NCBI RefSeq assembly: GCF_001205715.1
Contig: NZ_AQQZ01000008.1
Coordinates: 124,001-188,000 of the forward strand
Reading direction: 5' to 3'
DNA from: Pseudaestuariivita atlantica
Lineage (GTDB): Bacteria; Pseudomonadota; Alphaproteobacteria; Rhodobacterales; Rhodobacteraceae
Length of the DNA: 64,000 nucleotides
The notes under the pieces were generated by a model that made no database searches, was not told where the DNA came from, and saw only the letters and a list, made by a program, of their open reading frames with translations. Both the position numbers and the translations under genes were made by a program. Below, in pieces: positions 35,072-44,411 of the stretch (position 1 is the first letter of the stretch; the number at the start of each line of letters is the position of its first letter).

Positions 35072-35406
35072 CGTTCCCGCCATCTGTCGTGCGACCCGAG
35101 TGTACCCGGCCAAAGCGACCGGGCAAGCCCCTCGCTGATCCCCTGCCGCGCCACCCCTGACCCGACCGTTTCGTGCACCGCCGCCGGGCGGCTGGCGGTC
35201 GCGCGGCAAGTGCCTTGAACGCGCCTGTCATAAATCCGTTACGCAACCGTCACAAAACTGTTTTCAGCATGCCATAGCTTTTTACGTAAGGCGCATCATT
35301 GGACCGAGGACCGCAATTACGCGGCTCCGAAGACGCTCCCCAAGAACGCCACCCTGAAGTGCAACCGGTATCGAGCAGCGAACTGGAACCGCGGAAAGGG
35401 GAAACG
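35072..35406. other. Gene-free region upstream of hlyU and of an unknown gene
   Basis: This 335-bp stretch is the divergent regulatory region between the HlyU-family gene (minus) and the gene at 35407 (plus). It includes an A/T-rich patch (about 35222-35300) that contrasts with the GC-rich surroundings and is the likely promoter zone for the downstream gene. Its 5' leader would be over 100 nt. I see no RNA gene, terminator or clear palindrome here. Confidence 0.5.
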
Positions 35407-35727
35407 ATGTTCGATACTAGTTCGCATTCCCGCAACGCGCTCATGCTGGTGACGACCGCCGGGGATCTTGCGCGGGCGGGTGGGTTGCTGAAAACCAAGG
35501 GCGGGGTGGCCTGTGTCGCGCCGCTGCACAAGTTCCTGAAGATCAGGGAATGTCCGGTGGCCGTGTTCGGGGCGGACAACGCCGCAAGATACGTCGTTGC
35601 CGCGCTGCTGCGGTGCGACAGCCGGCTCGAGATGATCGGGGAGATGACCTGGATCGAGGTCAGCCGGTACTCGGCGCGCGACGGGTTGTTCTGGGTTCGT
35701 CCCGCCACGAACCGGATGGCGGCCTAG
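35407..35727 (+). CDS. Conserved-looking hypothetical protein
   Basis: This 106-residue soluble protein is of a family I do not recognise. The ATG at 35407 follows AAAGGGGAAACG, a good ribosome-binding site. The sequence alternates strands and helices (ALMLVTTAGDLARAGGLL, CPVAVFGADNAARYVVAALL, LEMIGEMTWIEVSRYSARD) and looks like a small globular alpha/beta domain. It has no signal peptide or membrane segment. It stands alone upstream of the convergent rpoD. The long A/T-rich leader suggests a regulated promoter. Confidence 0.7.
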   Translation: MFDTSSHSRNALMLVTTAGDLARAGGLLKTKGGVACVAPLHKFLKIRECPVAVFGADNAARYVVAALLRCDSRLEMIGEMTWIEVSRYSARDGLFWVRPATNRMAA

Positions 35728-35769
35728 GCGACAGCATTCTGCCGCCTGAGCCATCGGTATGGGTTCGCC

Positions 35770-37755
35770 TTACTGGTCGAGGAACGAGCGCAGCTTGCGC
35801 GACCGCGAGGGGTGCTTGAGCTTGCGCAGGGCTTTCGCCTCGATCTGGCGGATGCGTTCGCGGGTGACCGAGAATTGCTGGCCGACCTCTTCGAGCGTGT
35901 GGTCGGTGTTCATCCCGATGCCAAAGCGCATCCGCAGCACGCGTTCCTCGCGCGGGGTGAGCGATGACAGCACGCGCGTCGTGGTTTCCTTCAGGTTCTC
36001 CTGAATGGCACTGTCCAAAGGCAGGACGGCGTTCTTGTCCTCGATGAAATCGCCCAGCTGGCTGTCTTCCTCGTCGCCGATGGGCGTCTCAAGGGAGATC
36101 GGCTCCTTGGCGATCTTCATCACCTTGCGGACCTTCTCCAACGGCATCTGCAGCTTGTCGGCCAGTTCTTCCGGCGTCGGCTCGCGGCCGATCTCGTGCA
36201 GCATCTGGCGGCCGGTACGGACCAGCTTGTTGATCGTCTCGATCATGTGGACGGGGATACGGATCGTGCGGGCCTGGTCGGCGATCGACCGGGTGATCGC
36301 CTGGCGGATCCACCACGTCGCGTAGGTCGAGAACTTGTAACCCCGGCGGTATTCGAATTTGTCCACCGCCTTCATCAGGCCGATATTGCCTTCCTGGATC
36401 AGGTCGAGGAATTGCAGCCCGCGGTTGGTGTATTTCTTGGCGATGGAGATCACGAGGCGCAGGTTCGCCTCGACCATTTCCTTCTTGGCCTGCCGCGCTT
36501 CCTTTTCGCCCTTCTGGACCTGCTGGACGATGCGGCGGAATTCGGTGATGTCGACGCCGACATACTGGCCGACCTGTGCCATGTCGCCGCGCAGGTCCTC
36601 GACCTTGTCGGCCGAGCGTTCCATGAACATCTGCCAGCCGCGGCCCGATTTCTTGGCCATGTCGTCCAGCCAGTTCGGGTCAAGCTCGCGCCCGCGATAT
36701 TCGTCAACAAATTCCTTGCGGTTGATGCGGGCCTGATCGGCCAGCTTCACGATGGACGAGTCGATCTGCATGATCCGGCGGTTGATGCCGTAAAGCTGGT
36801 CGATCAGCGCCTCGATCCGGTTGTTGTGGAGGTGAAGCTCGTTCACCAGTTCCACGATTTCCGACCGCAGCGCCTGGTAGGCGTCTTCCTGTTTCGACGA
36901 AAAGCTGCCGTCCTCGTTCAGGGTCGCGCTGATGCGGCTGTCCTGCATTTCGGCCAGCTTGCCGTAATCCTCGGCGATGCGGTCGAGCGTTTCGAGGACC
37001 TGCGGCTTGAGCGCGGCCTCCATCGCGGCGAGCGACATGTTCGCCTGCTCGTCATCGTCGTCATCGTCGTCCTTGGCGATGGGATTGCCGTCGGCATCCA
37101 GTTCCTGCTCTTCCGACTTGGCGGCGGGCTGGGCGGCGCCGTTGGCCGACGGAACGACCGGCTCCTCGACCTCGCCATCCTCGCCCATCTGGCCCGAGAA
37201 GGTGGTTTCAAGGTCGATCACGTCGCGCAGCAGGATGTCTTCGGACAGAAGTTCGTCGCGCCAGATGGTGATCGCCTGGAAGGTCAGCGGGCTTTCGCAC
37301 AGCCCCGCGATCATCGTGTTGCGGCCCGCCTCGATACGTTTCGCAATCGCGATCTCGCCCTCGCGGCTGAGCAGTTCGACGCTGCCCATCTCGCGCAGGT
37401 ACATGCGCACCGGGTCGTCGGTGCGGTCGAGCTTTTCCGTCTCGCCCGACGACAGCGCGACTTCCTTGTTCTGCGCCGTGGTGGTGAGTTCGGTGGAGCC
37501 CTTGTCCTCGTCCTCGGCCTCCTCGTCATCCTCGGTGACCTGGATGCCCATCTCCGACAGCATCGACATCACGTCCTCGATCTGGTCGGAGGACACCTGG
37601 TCGGGCGGCAGAACGGTGTTCAGCTGGTCGTAGGTGATGTAGCCACGCTCGCGCGCCTCGGCGATCATCTTCTTGACCGCCGCCTGGCTCATGTCGAGCG
37701 AGATTTCATTGTCCTGGTCGTCGGTCTTGCGGTCGTCGTTGTCTTTGGGGGCCAT
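35770..37755 (-). CDS. rpoD: RNA polymerase sigma factor RpoD (sigma-70)
   Basis: This 661-residue primary sigma factor starts at 37755 after GAGGAGC. Region 1.1 (about 20-90, [14 protein letters not shown]) and the large acidic non-conserved region (with DDDDDDEQ) precede the core. Region 2 contains [22 protein letters not shown] and [20 protein letters not shown]. Region 3 includes [14 protein letters not shown], and region 4 contains [16 protein letters not shown] and the [17 protein letters not shown] helix-turn-helix. It follows dnaG on the same strand as the alphaproteobacterial macromolecular-synthesis pair without rpsU. Confidence 0.98.
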   Translation of the reverse strand: MAPKDNDDRKTDDQDNEISLDMSQAAVKKMIAEARERGYITYDQLNTVLPPDQVSSDQIEDVMSMLSEMGIQVTEDDEEAEDEDKGSTELTTTAQNKEVALSSGETEKLDRTDDPVRMYLREMGSVELLSREGEIAIAKRIEAGRNTMIAGLCESPLTFQAITIWRDELLSEDILLRDVIDLETTFSGQMGEDGEVEEPVVPSANGAAQPAAKSEEQELDADGNPIAKDDDDDDDEQANMSLAAMEAALKPQVLETLDRIAEDYGKLAEMQDSRISATLNEDGSFSSKQEDAYQALRSEIVELVNELHLHNNRIEALIDQLYGINRRIMQIDSSIVKLADQARINRKEFVDEYRGRELDPNWLDDMAKKSGRGWQMFMERSADKVEDLRGDMAQVGQYVGVDITEFRRIVQQVQKGEKEARQAKKEMVEANLRLVISIAKKYTNRGLQFLDLIQEGNIGLMKAVDKFEYRRGYKFSTYATWWIRQAITRSIADQARTIRIPVHMIETINKLVRTGRQMLHEIGREPTPEELADKLQMPLEKVRKVMKIAKEPISLETPIGDEEDSQLGDFIEDKNAVLPLDSAIQENLKETTTRVLSSLTPREERVLRMRFGIGMNTDHTLEEVGQQFSVTRERIRQIEAKALRKLKHPSRSRKLRSFLDQ

Positions 37756-37882
37756 CGGCGGTGCTCCTCGAGTGGACCGGGGTCTGGGACCTGCGTCGCG
37801 AATCACCACGAATCATTAGGGTCCGCAACTGATTCGGCCAGCGGTATATGCTCAAATTGTCAGAGAATCCTTGCCAGTCGTG

Positions 37883-39826
37883 CTATTTTCGACGCTTTTC
37901 AAAGGATATCTTCTCCATCAGGGCATCCAGCGCGGCACGTTCGTCACGATTGATTCGCGCGCCGTTGTCGCCGGTATCGTATTCGGTCGTGTCGGTCTGC
38001 TGGCTGCGCATCGCGCGGTCGCGGGCCTCGGCGGCCTGGGCAAGGCGCCATGTCAGCGTCTCGTCCGGGGTGCCGGTGAGATCCTCGACCGCTTCGGCCA
38101 GTTCCAGCGCGTGCCCCCGTGCCGCGTCGAGCTTCGCCAGTTCCTCCGCCAGTGTCGCGCGGGCGAGGTCGGTGTTTTGCGGATCGCGCAGCGAGGGGGT
38201 GATGGCGACGTGGGTGTTCGACATCAGCGTTTCAAGGGCTTCGGCCCCGACCTCGCCCGCGACCGCTTCGCGCAGGTCCACCGCCCCGGCATGGCGCAGA
38301 AGCGCGTCGCGCAACGCGCGGTGATCGCCGTCCGACGGCTCGATCGTCTCCAGCGCACCTTCGAACTCGTCAAGGATGTCGGGACAGGTCAGGCAGGTGG
38401 CGAGGATCACCGCCACCCGCATCCGTTCCGGCGCTTCGGCATCCGCCACCAGCGCCGAGGCCCGCGTCGGCGCGACGGGCACGATGGGTCGGTTCCTCGC
38501 GAATCCGGGGGCGAGGCCGGGGCGCGCGCCCGCAGGGCGTGCGGGCCGGAAGAGCTGCCACCGCATCTCCTTGATATCCTGCCCGTAATGCGACCGGATC
38601 GACGGGTCGCGGATCAGCTTGATCCGGTCGCGCAGCGCCCGGTCGAGCGCCGCCTTGCGTTCGGGGCTGTCGAATACCTGCCCCTCGGTCTCGCGCTGCC
38701 ACAACAGCCGCACCATCGGCATCGCCGCGTCGAGCCGCTCCTGCAGCGCCCCCGCCCCCGAGGCACGGATCAGGTCGTCCGGGTCCTGCCCTTCGGGCAT
38801 CAGGGCAAAGCGCAGCGATTGCCCGGCCTCCAGAAGCGGCAGGGCGAGGTCGATCACGCGGTAGGCGGCGCGCAAACCCGCCGTGTCGCCATCCAGCGCC
38901 ACCACCGGCTCGGGCGCGACGCGCCACAGCATCGCCAGCTGGTGTTCGGTCACCGCCGTGCCCAGCGGGGCCACCGCCGCGCCGAACCCCGCCTGCACCA
39001 GCGCGATCACGTCCATGTAGCCTTCGGCCACGATCAGCGGCTGGCCCTTGCCCGCCGCTTCCCGCGCGGGGCCGTGGTTGTAAAGCGTGCGAGACTTGTC
39101 GAACAGCTCGGTTTCCGGCGAGTTCAGGTACTTCGCCCCGTCATTGGGATCCATCGCCCGCCCGCCGAAGGCGATGCAGCGCCCGCGCGGATCGCGGATT
39201 GGGAACATGATGCGGTTGCGAAAGGTGTCATAGGGCTTGCCGCCCTTCTGCGAGGGCTTGGCCAGCCCCGCGCCGAGGATCAGGTCATCCTCGACCCCCT
39301 TGCCCTTCAGGTGATCCCACAGCACCTGCCAGCCTTCCGGGGCAAAGCCGATCTCGAACCGGTCGGCGGCCTCGCCGTCGAGCCCCCGGCCCTTCAGGTA
39401 GTCCCGCGCCGCCGCCCCCACGCCCTGCCGCAGGGACAGGCGATAGAACTGCACCGCCCGTTCCATCACCTCGGCCAGCTGGCTGCGGCGGTCGGCCTTT
39501 TCCTGCGCGCGGGGGTCGCGGGCGGGCATCTGCATCCCGGCCTCGCCCGCAAGGATCTCGATGGCTTCGATGAAGCTCACATTCTCGGTCTCGCGCACGA
39601 ACGAGATGGCGTCGCCCTTCGCGTGGCAGCCGAAGCAATAGTAATACCCCTTGCGGTCATCCACGTGGAACGAGGCGGTCTTTTCCTGGTGGAACGGGCA
39701 CGGCGCCCACAGATCGCCCTTGGCCTGGTTGGATTTGCGCTGGTCCCACATGACCTTGCGCCCCACCACCTGTCCGATGGACAGGCGCGTGCGCAATTCA
39801 TCCAGGAATCCGGGTGGCAGGCTCAT
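37883..39826 (-). CDS. dnaG: DNA primase DnaG
   Basis: This 647-residue protein synthesises RNA primers at the replication fork. The N-terminal zinc-binding domain has the CPFH...CFGC ligand set (CPFHQEKTASFHV, YYYCFGCHAKGD). The TOPRIM core carries IVAEGYMDVIALVQAGF and VVALDGDTAGLRAA with the metal-binding acidic residues. The C-terminal part (about 430-647) is the DnaB-interacting helical region. rpoD follows 127 bp downstream. Confidence 0.98.
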   Translation of the reverse strand: MSLPPGFLDELRTRLSIGQVVGRKVMWDQRKSNQAKGDLWAPCPFHQEKTASFHVDDRKGYYYCFGCHAKGDAISFVRETENVSFIEAIEILAGEAGMQMPARDPRAQEKADRRSQLAEVMERAVQFYRLSLRQGVGAAARDYLKGRGLDGEAADRFEIGFAPEGWQVLWDHLKGKGVEDDLILGAGLAKPSQKGGKPYDTFRNRIMFPIRDPRGRCIAFGGRAMDPNDGAKYLNSPETELFDKSRTLYNHGPAREAAGKGQPLIVAEGYMDVIALVQAGFGAAVAPLGTAVTEHQLAMLWRVAPEPVVALDGDTAGLRAAYRVIDLALPLLEAGQSLRFALMPEGQDPDDLIRASGAGALQERLDAAMPMVRLLWQRETEGQVFDSPERKAALDRALRDRIKLIRDPSIRSHYGQDIKEMRWQLFRPARPAGARPGLAPGFARNRPIVPVAPTRASALVADAEAPERMRVAVILATCLTCPDILDEFEGALETIEPSDGDHRALRDALLRHAGAVDLREAVAGEVGAEALETLMSNTHVAITPSLRDPQNTDLARATLAEELAKLDAARGHALELAEAVEDLTGTPDETLTWRLAQAAEARDRAMRSQQTDTTEYDTGDNGARINRDERAALDALMEKISFEKRRK

Positions 39827-39889
39827 GGGCGCAAGTATCGCGCGGCGGGGGCCGGAAGGAAAGCCGGGTCGCGCGTCGGCGGGGCCGGA

Positions 39890-40204
39890 TCAGCCCGACG
39901 CCTGCTCGACGCAGGCCGAGGCATAGGTCGCGCCCACATCCGCCGACAGCTGCGCCTCGGGCAGGCCATAGACGAAATCGACCAGCAGCGGCACCGCGCC
40001 CTTGAAGCGTTCGAGGTCACCCGTCAGCCCGCGCGAAATCTGGCGGGTGGCGGCGCGGGGGCGTTTGCCGGCGGTGCGGGCCATCACCGCCTCTTGCGTG
40101 ATCTTGCCGAAGGTCTCGCAATCCGCGGCCTTCAACTCCTGCGCGGCGGCCGGCAGCGCGGGCAGAAGAAGGGCGAGGCAGACGAGGGTGGAGCGGAGGG
40201 TCAT
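39890..40204 (-). CDS. Small secreted protein of unknown function
   Basis: This 104-residue exported protein has a Sec signal peptide (TLRSTLVCLALLLPALPAAAQ). The mature part is mostly helical, with cysteines in DCETFGK and SACVEQ that could pair. Similar short proteins with a 'CETxxKIT' start are common in Rhodobacterales as far as I recall, without a known role. The ATG at 40204 is chosen for the clean signal peptide; longer in-frame starts exist. It lies 53 bp after soxG on the same strand. Confidence 0.65.
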   Translation of the reverse strand: MTLRSTLVCLALLLPALPAAAQELKAADCETFGKITQEAVMARTAGKRPRAATRQISRGLTGDLERFKGAVPLLVDFVYGLPEAQLSADVGATYASACVEQASG

Positions 40205-40257
40205 GGCGGTATCCCGTTGCAGCTTGGTTGCCGCAGACATAGCCGCCGCGCCGCGAT

Positions 40258-40797
40258 TCATCCACCCCGCCGTGCCGCGACACCGCGCACCGCGTCGGCA
40301 AGTTCATGCCAGAAGGTCCCGGCCATCGACCGGAAGGTCATCACCGCGAAGCGATCCTCGCCCGTGCGGATGAACGCCGCGGGCATGTGCCCCAACTCGC
40401 TCCGCGCCGCCGCCCCCACCGGAAAGGCCGTGGGCCGCAGGTCAAGCGGCGTGAGCCGCGCCAGCACCTCCCGCGCCGCCGGCCCGTCCAGCGTCGCCGC
40501 GACCCAACCATCCGATTGGTCGGTCACCGCCGCAAGGCCGCTAAGGTCGGCCTCCACCGCCGCGCCCGAGACAAGCCACGCCTCCTTCCCGAACCACGTG
40601 ATGCGCCGGTCGCCGTCCTGCACGGACCGGCCCGGCGCGGGCAGTTCGGCGCCAAGCGCCGCGCCGACCGCGTCTTCCTTGCCCCGGAACGGCAGGATCA
40701 GCGTCAGCGGCCCAAGCCCCGCGACCATCAGCGTCACACCGGGCGCCTGAAGCGGGCTGACACCTGCCAGCGGGTCGGTAAGGTCGAGGTCAATCAC
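40258..40797 (-). CDS. soxG: Sarcosine oxidase subunit gamma
   Basis: This is the 179-residue gamma subunit of heterotetrameric sarcosine oxidase. The GTG start at 40797 overlaps the soxA end by 8 bp and gives the usual N-terminus (IDLDLTDPLAGVSP). Family features include DGWVAATLDGPAAREVLARLTPLDLRP and the C-terminal FIRTGEDRFAVMTFRSMAGTFWHELADAVR. The fold resembles the glycine cleavage T-protein domain, and the subunit contacts alpha. It is the last sox gene of the operon. Confidence 0.93.
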   Translation of the reverse strand: MIDLDLTDPLAGVSPLQAPGVTLMVAGLGPLTLILPFRGKEDAVGAALGAELPAPGRSVQDGDRRITWFGKEAWLVSGAAVEADLSGLAAVTDQSDGWVAATLDGPAAREVLARLTPLDLRPTAFPVGAAARSELGHMPAAFIRTGEDRFAVMTFRSMAGTFWHELADAVRGVAARRGG

Positions 40798-43717
40798 GCA
40801 GGCGTCCTCCCTCGGGGTCGAAGGCCACGGGCGGGACGACCTCGCACAGGATGGTCTCTCCCCTGACATGATCAACCACGCTGATCCGTTCGCCCATCCG
40901 GTCGGGGCCGCGTTTCAGGAAGGCCAGCGCCCGGCTTTCGCCCAGCGCGGGGCAATACCCGACCGAGGTGACATAACCCTGGTCGTTCACGCGCACGGGA
41001 TCGGCCCCTTCCTCGAACAGGTGCGCGCCGCCGACCATGGGCAATTCGCCGCCGCTGACGGGGCGCAGCCCCACAAGCCGTTCGCGCGCGGGTTCCATCA
41101 GGCCGGGGCGTTCCGACATCGTCTTGCCCACGCAATCCTTCTTGCCGCTGACCATCCCCTGCATCCCGATGTCAAAGGCGGTGACGCGGCCGTGGATCTC
41201 GGCATGGGTGATGAACCCCTTCTCGATCCGGAGGACGTTCAGCGCCTCCATCCCGTAGGCCCCGCCGCCCATCTCTTCGGCCTTTGCGACAAGCGCGTCG
41301 AACAACGCCGCGCCGTAGCGGGCGGGCAGCGCGATCTCGTAGGCGTGCTCGCCCGAGAAAGAGATGCGGAACAGCCGCCCGGCGATCCCGCCGACCGCGA
41401 CGGGGCCGCAGCCCATGAACGGCAGGTCGACGGGCGCGTCGCAGACCGCGTCGAGCAGCTCTTTCGCGCGCGGCCCCGCCACGGCGAATTGCGCCCATTG
41501 CTCGGTCACCGAAGCGAAGCGCAACTCCAGATCGGGCCGCAGGCATTGCGCCACGACATCGAGGTGCTGCATCACCTGCCCCGCCGCCGCCGTCGTCGTC
41601 GTCATCACGTAGTGATCGGGACCAAGCCGCGCGGTGGTGCCGTCGTCCATGACGTGCCCATCCTCGCGCAGCATCAGGCCATACCGCACGCGGCCCTCCT
41701 TCAGCGTGGAGAACGTGTTGGTGTAGACGAAATCGAGGAACGCGGCAGCGTCCGGCCCCTGAATGTCGATCTTGCCGAGGGTGGAGACGTCACAGACGCC
41801 CACGGTGTCGCGCACCATCGCGGCCTCGCGGTCGCAGGCCTCGCGCCACGTGGTCTCGCCTTCACGCGGGAAATAGGAAGGGCGGTACCACAGCCCTGCC
41901 TCGATCATGGGCGCCCCGGCGGCAATGCTGGCGGCGTGCGAGGTGGTGTGGCGTTCCGGCGCAAATCCCTTCCCCTGCCCGCCCGCGCCCAACGCGGCGA
42001 TGCTGACAGGCGTATAAGGCGGGCGGAAGGTGGTGGTGCCGGTCTCCTCGATGCCGCGCCCGGTCGCATCGGCGAGGATCGCCAGCGCCTGCACGTTCGA
42101 TCCCTTGCCCTGGTCCGTCGCCATGCCCTGCGTGGTGTAGCGTTTCATGTGCTCGACGGAGGAGAAGTTCTCCCGCGCGGCCTGCTTCACGTCCTTCACG
42201 GTCACATCGTTCTGCAGGTCGAGCCATGCGCGCCCCTTGCCCGGCACGGTCCAGAGCGGGGAGATGTCATAGGTGCCGTCTTCGGCCTCGGGCACGTCGG
42301 CCTGTGGCACGGTCTTTCCCATCTCCTCGACCAGCCGGGCGGCTATGCCGCGCCCGTCGGCGAGGCAGGCCTGCGTGGAAAACCGCCCCCGCGCCGCTCC
42401 TGCGGGGAAAAGCCCCGGCACCGCGCCGTCGGGCGGGACGAAGGCGGCGAGCCCCGCATCCCAGACGGGCCGCGCGCCCATGTGGCAGGTGAGGTGCATC
42501 GCCGGGTTCCAGCCACCTGTCACGGCAAGGCAGTCGGCGGCCACCCGCACCACGCCGCTGGCGCGGCGCACCGCGACCTCGCGGACGCGGCGCCGGCCCG
42601 CCACGTCCTCCACCCGCGCGCCTTCGTACACCGGACAATTGAGCGTCTCTCCCACACCCTCGCGGGCATCGGCCACGCAGGCGACCTCCACCCCCGCCGC
42701 CATCAGGTCGCGGGCAGTGCGGTAGATATCGGCGGTATTGCCGAAGACCGCGACCTTGCGACCGGGCGAGACGGCATAGCGGTTGAGGTAGGTGCGTAGC
42801 GCGCCCGCCGTCATCACGCCGGGGCGGTCATTGTTGCGGAGCGCGATCTGGCGTTCGAGCGCGCCGGTCGCCAGCACCGCGCGCCGCGCCGTGATCCGCC
42901 AGAAACATTCGCGCGGCAGGTCGGGCGCGGGCGCGGCGACGTGGCCCGACACCCGTTCCAGCGCGCCGTAGGTGCCCCCGTCATAAGCCCCGGTCACGGT
43001 GGTGCGCGGCATCAGGCGGACATTGGGCATCGCGCCCAGTTCGGCCAGCACCTCCGCCACCCAAAGGTGGCCCGGCTGGCCACCCACCTCTTCCCGTTCG
43101 CCCAGCAGACGCCCGCCCATGCGCGCGTCTTCATCCGCGAGGATCACGTCAAGCCCGGCACGCCCCGCCGTGAGCGCCGCCATCAGCCCCGTTGGCCCCG
43201 CACCGATCACCAGCAGGTCGCAATGGGCGAACGCCTTTTCATAGCGTTCGTCATTGGCCTCCCACGACAGGGCCCCAAGGCCCGCGGCGCGGCGGATCAG
43301 CGGCTCGTAGACGTTTTCCCAGAAGGATTTCGGCCACATGAACGTCTTGTAATAGAACCCCGCGCCGAGGAAGGGCGCGGCGAGGTCGTTGAGCGACAGC
43401 AGGTCAAAGGCGAGCGAGGGCCAGCGGTTCTGGCTGACCGCCTTCAGTCCCTCGTAAACCTCCTGCATTGTGGCGCGGGTGTTGGGCACGGCGGCGGCAC
43501 CCCGGCCCACGGTCATCAGCGCATTGGGTTCATCCGAACCGGCGGTCACGATGCCGCGCGGGCGGTGGTACTTGAACGACCGCCCCACCACGCGCACGTC
43601 ACTGGCCATCAGCGCCGAGGCAAGCGTGTCACCCGCAAAGCCCGAATACCCGACCCCGTCGAAGGAAAAGCGCAGCTTGTGGCCGCGATTGATCAGCCCG
43701 CCCTTATCCAGCCGCAT
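40790..43717 (-). CDS. soxA: Sarcosine oxidase subunit alpha
   Basis: This is the 975-residue largest subunit. An N-terminal ferredoxin-like half (KLRFSFDGVGYSGFAGDTLASALMA) lacks Fe-S cysteines, as is usual. An NAD+-binding oxidoreductase domain with LVIGAGPTGLMAALTAGRAGLDVILADED follows. The C-terminal T-protein-like domain (about 590-975) binds tetrahydrofolate, to which the methyl-derived one-carbon unit is passed as 5,10-methylene-THF. I chose the ATG at 43717, which has GCGGAGG upstream; an ATG 15 bp earlier is possible. The gene overlaps soxD by 14 bp and soxG by 8 bp. Confidence 0.96.
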   Translation of the reverse strand: MRLDKGGLINRGHKLRFSFDGVGYSGFAGDTLASALMASDVRVVGRSFKYHRPRGIVTAGSDEPNALMTVGRGAAAVPNTRATMQEVYEGLKAVSQNRWPSLAFDLLSLNDLAAPFLGAGFYYKTFMWPKSFWENVYEPLIRRAAGLGALSWEANDERYEKAFAHCDLLVIGAGPTGLMAALTAGRAGLDVILADEDARMGGRLLGEREEVGGQPGHLWVAEVLAELGAMPNVRLMPRTTVTGAYDGGTYGALERVSGHVAAPAPDLPRECFWRITARRAVLATGALERQIALRNNDRPGVMTAGALRTYLNRYAVSPGRKVAVFGNTADIYRTARDLMAAGVEVACVADAREGVGETLNCPVYEGARVEDVAGRRRVREVAVRRASGVVRVAADCLAVTGGWNPAMHLTCHMGARPVWDAGLAAFVPPDGAVPGLFPAGAARGRFSTQACLADGRGIAARLVEEMGKTVPQADVPEAEDGTYDISPLWTVPGKGRAWLDLQNDVTVKDVKQAARENFSSVEHMKRYTTQGMATDQGKGSNVQALAILADATGRGIEETGTTTFRPPYTPVSIAALGAGGQGKGFAPERHTTSHAASIAAGAPMIEAGLWYRPSYFPREGETTWREACDREAAMVRDTVGVCDVSTLGKIDIQGPDAAAFLDFVYTNTFSTLKEGRVRYGLMLREDGHVMDDGTTARLGPDHYVMTTTTAAAGQVMQHLDVVAQCLRPDLELRFASVTEQWAQFAVAGPRAKELLDAVCDAPVDLPFMGCGPVAVGGIAGRLFRISFSGEHAYEIALPARYGAALFDALVAKAEEMGGGAYGMEALNVLRIEKGFITHAEIHGRVTAFDIGMQGMVSGKKDCVGKTMSERPGLMEPARERLVGLRPVSGGELPMVGGAHLFEEGADPVRVNDQGYVTSVGYCPALGESRALAFLKRGPDRMGERISVVDHVRGETILCEVVPPVAFDPEGGRLRD

Positions 43718-43982
43718 CGCGGGCCTCCGCATCCTCGGCCAGCGTCGCGCCGAAGACCTCGTGCGTGACGGTATCGCGGTCGACGACGATCCACGCGCCG
43801 CATCCGGCGGAATGGTACCACAGGTCGCGCGTGCGGCCTGCGGGGTTGTCGCGCAGGTGGACGTAGTCGTCCCATTCCGCGTCGTCCGCGTCCGGGTCGG
43901 GGCGGTTCAGGGCCAGCGCGTGGCCCTTGTAATAGAACTCGCGCCGGTCGCGCTCGCCGCAGATCGGACAGGGCAGTCTCAT
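43704..43982 (-). CDS. soxD: Sarcosine oxidase subunit delta
   Basis: This is the 92-residue zinc-binding subunit. The N-terminal MRLPCPICGERDRREFYYKG contains two of the zinc cysteines; HSAGCGAWIVVDRDTVTHEV carries the third Cys and a His. Its ATG overlaps the stop of the preceding small secreted-protein gene (ATGA), and its end overlaps soxA by 14 bp. The length is normal for SoxD. Confidence 0.93.
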   Translation of the reverse strand: MRLPCPICGERDRREFYYKGHALALNRPDPDADDAEWDDYVHLRDNPAGRTRDLWYHSAGCGAWIVVDRDTVTHEVFGATLAEDAEARDAAG

Positions 43983-44272
43983 CGCATGGCCTCGCATGTC
44001 TGAGCGTCAACCCGGTTCAGGCGGCATCGGACGCGTCCCTGATCGGCGAAGGTGACGGCAGGATCGGCCCAGACCACGTCTTGTTCGGGCGCGTTGCGGA
44101 CAAACCGCATCAGGTCTCGCACGATCTGGGCCGGGTTCGCGGCGAGGTGCGCGTTGTCGTAGGTGCGGGAGAAGCAGCCGTGGGGGACTTGTGCGGCGGC
44201 TGGGGTGGCAATCGCACACCCGACGAGCAACGCGCCCAGACGCGGAATCAAGGCCGCAGGCCGCCGCGTCAT
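43979..44272 (-). CDS. Small secreted protein inserted in the sarcosine oxidase operon
   Basis: This is a 97-residue exported protein of unknown function. It has an N-terminal signal-like segment (ALIPRLGALLVGCAIATPAAAQ), then PHGCFSRTYDNAHLAANPAQIVRDLMRF and a basic C-terminus with CRLNRVDAQTCEAMR. Three cysteines remain after cleavage. It lies between soxB and soxD and its stop overlaps the soxD start by 4 bp, so it is translationally coupled. soxB and soxD are normally adjacent, so this is an insertion in the operon. A longer in-frame start (44434) would overlap soxB. Confidence 0.7.
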   Translation of the reverse strand: MTRRPAALIPRLGALLVGCAIATPAAAQVPHGCFSRTYDNAHLAANPAQIVRDLMRFVRNAPEQDVVWADPAVTFADQGRVRCRLNRVDAQTCEAMR

Positions 44273-44411
44273 CGACGGGCCGCCCCCACGGCACGTCGAT
44301 TTGGCTGGGCCTGGTGCATCGCCGGGGCGGAGTTCGGACTTGGCGACCATCAAGCGCGACAGCCGATCTGTCGGATCGACGCACCGCGGCCCGTCGATGC
44401 CGCTCTGGCTC

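Noticed and set aside
36196-37953. Long open frame (585 codons) opposite rpoD
   Set aside because: It lies antisense to a clear sigma-70 gene; open antisense frames are a by-product of high GC codon bias. It shows no domain and an odd H/D/V-rich composition.
37871-40750. Long open frame (959 codons) opposite dnaG and soxG
   Set aside because: It overlaps two well-supported genes on the other strand, is rich in Arg/His/Pro and shows no motif.
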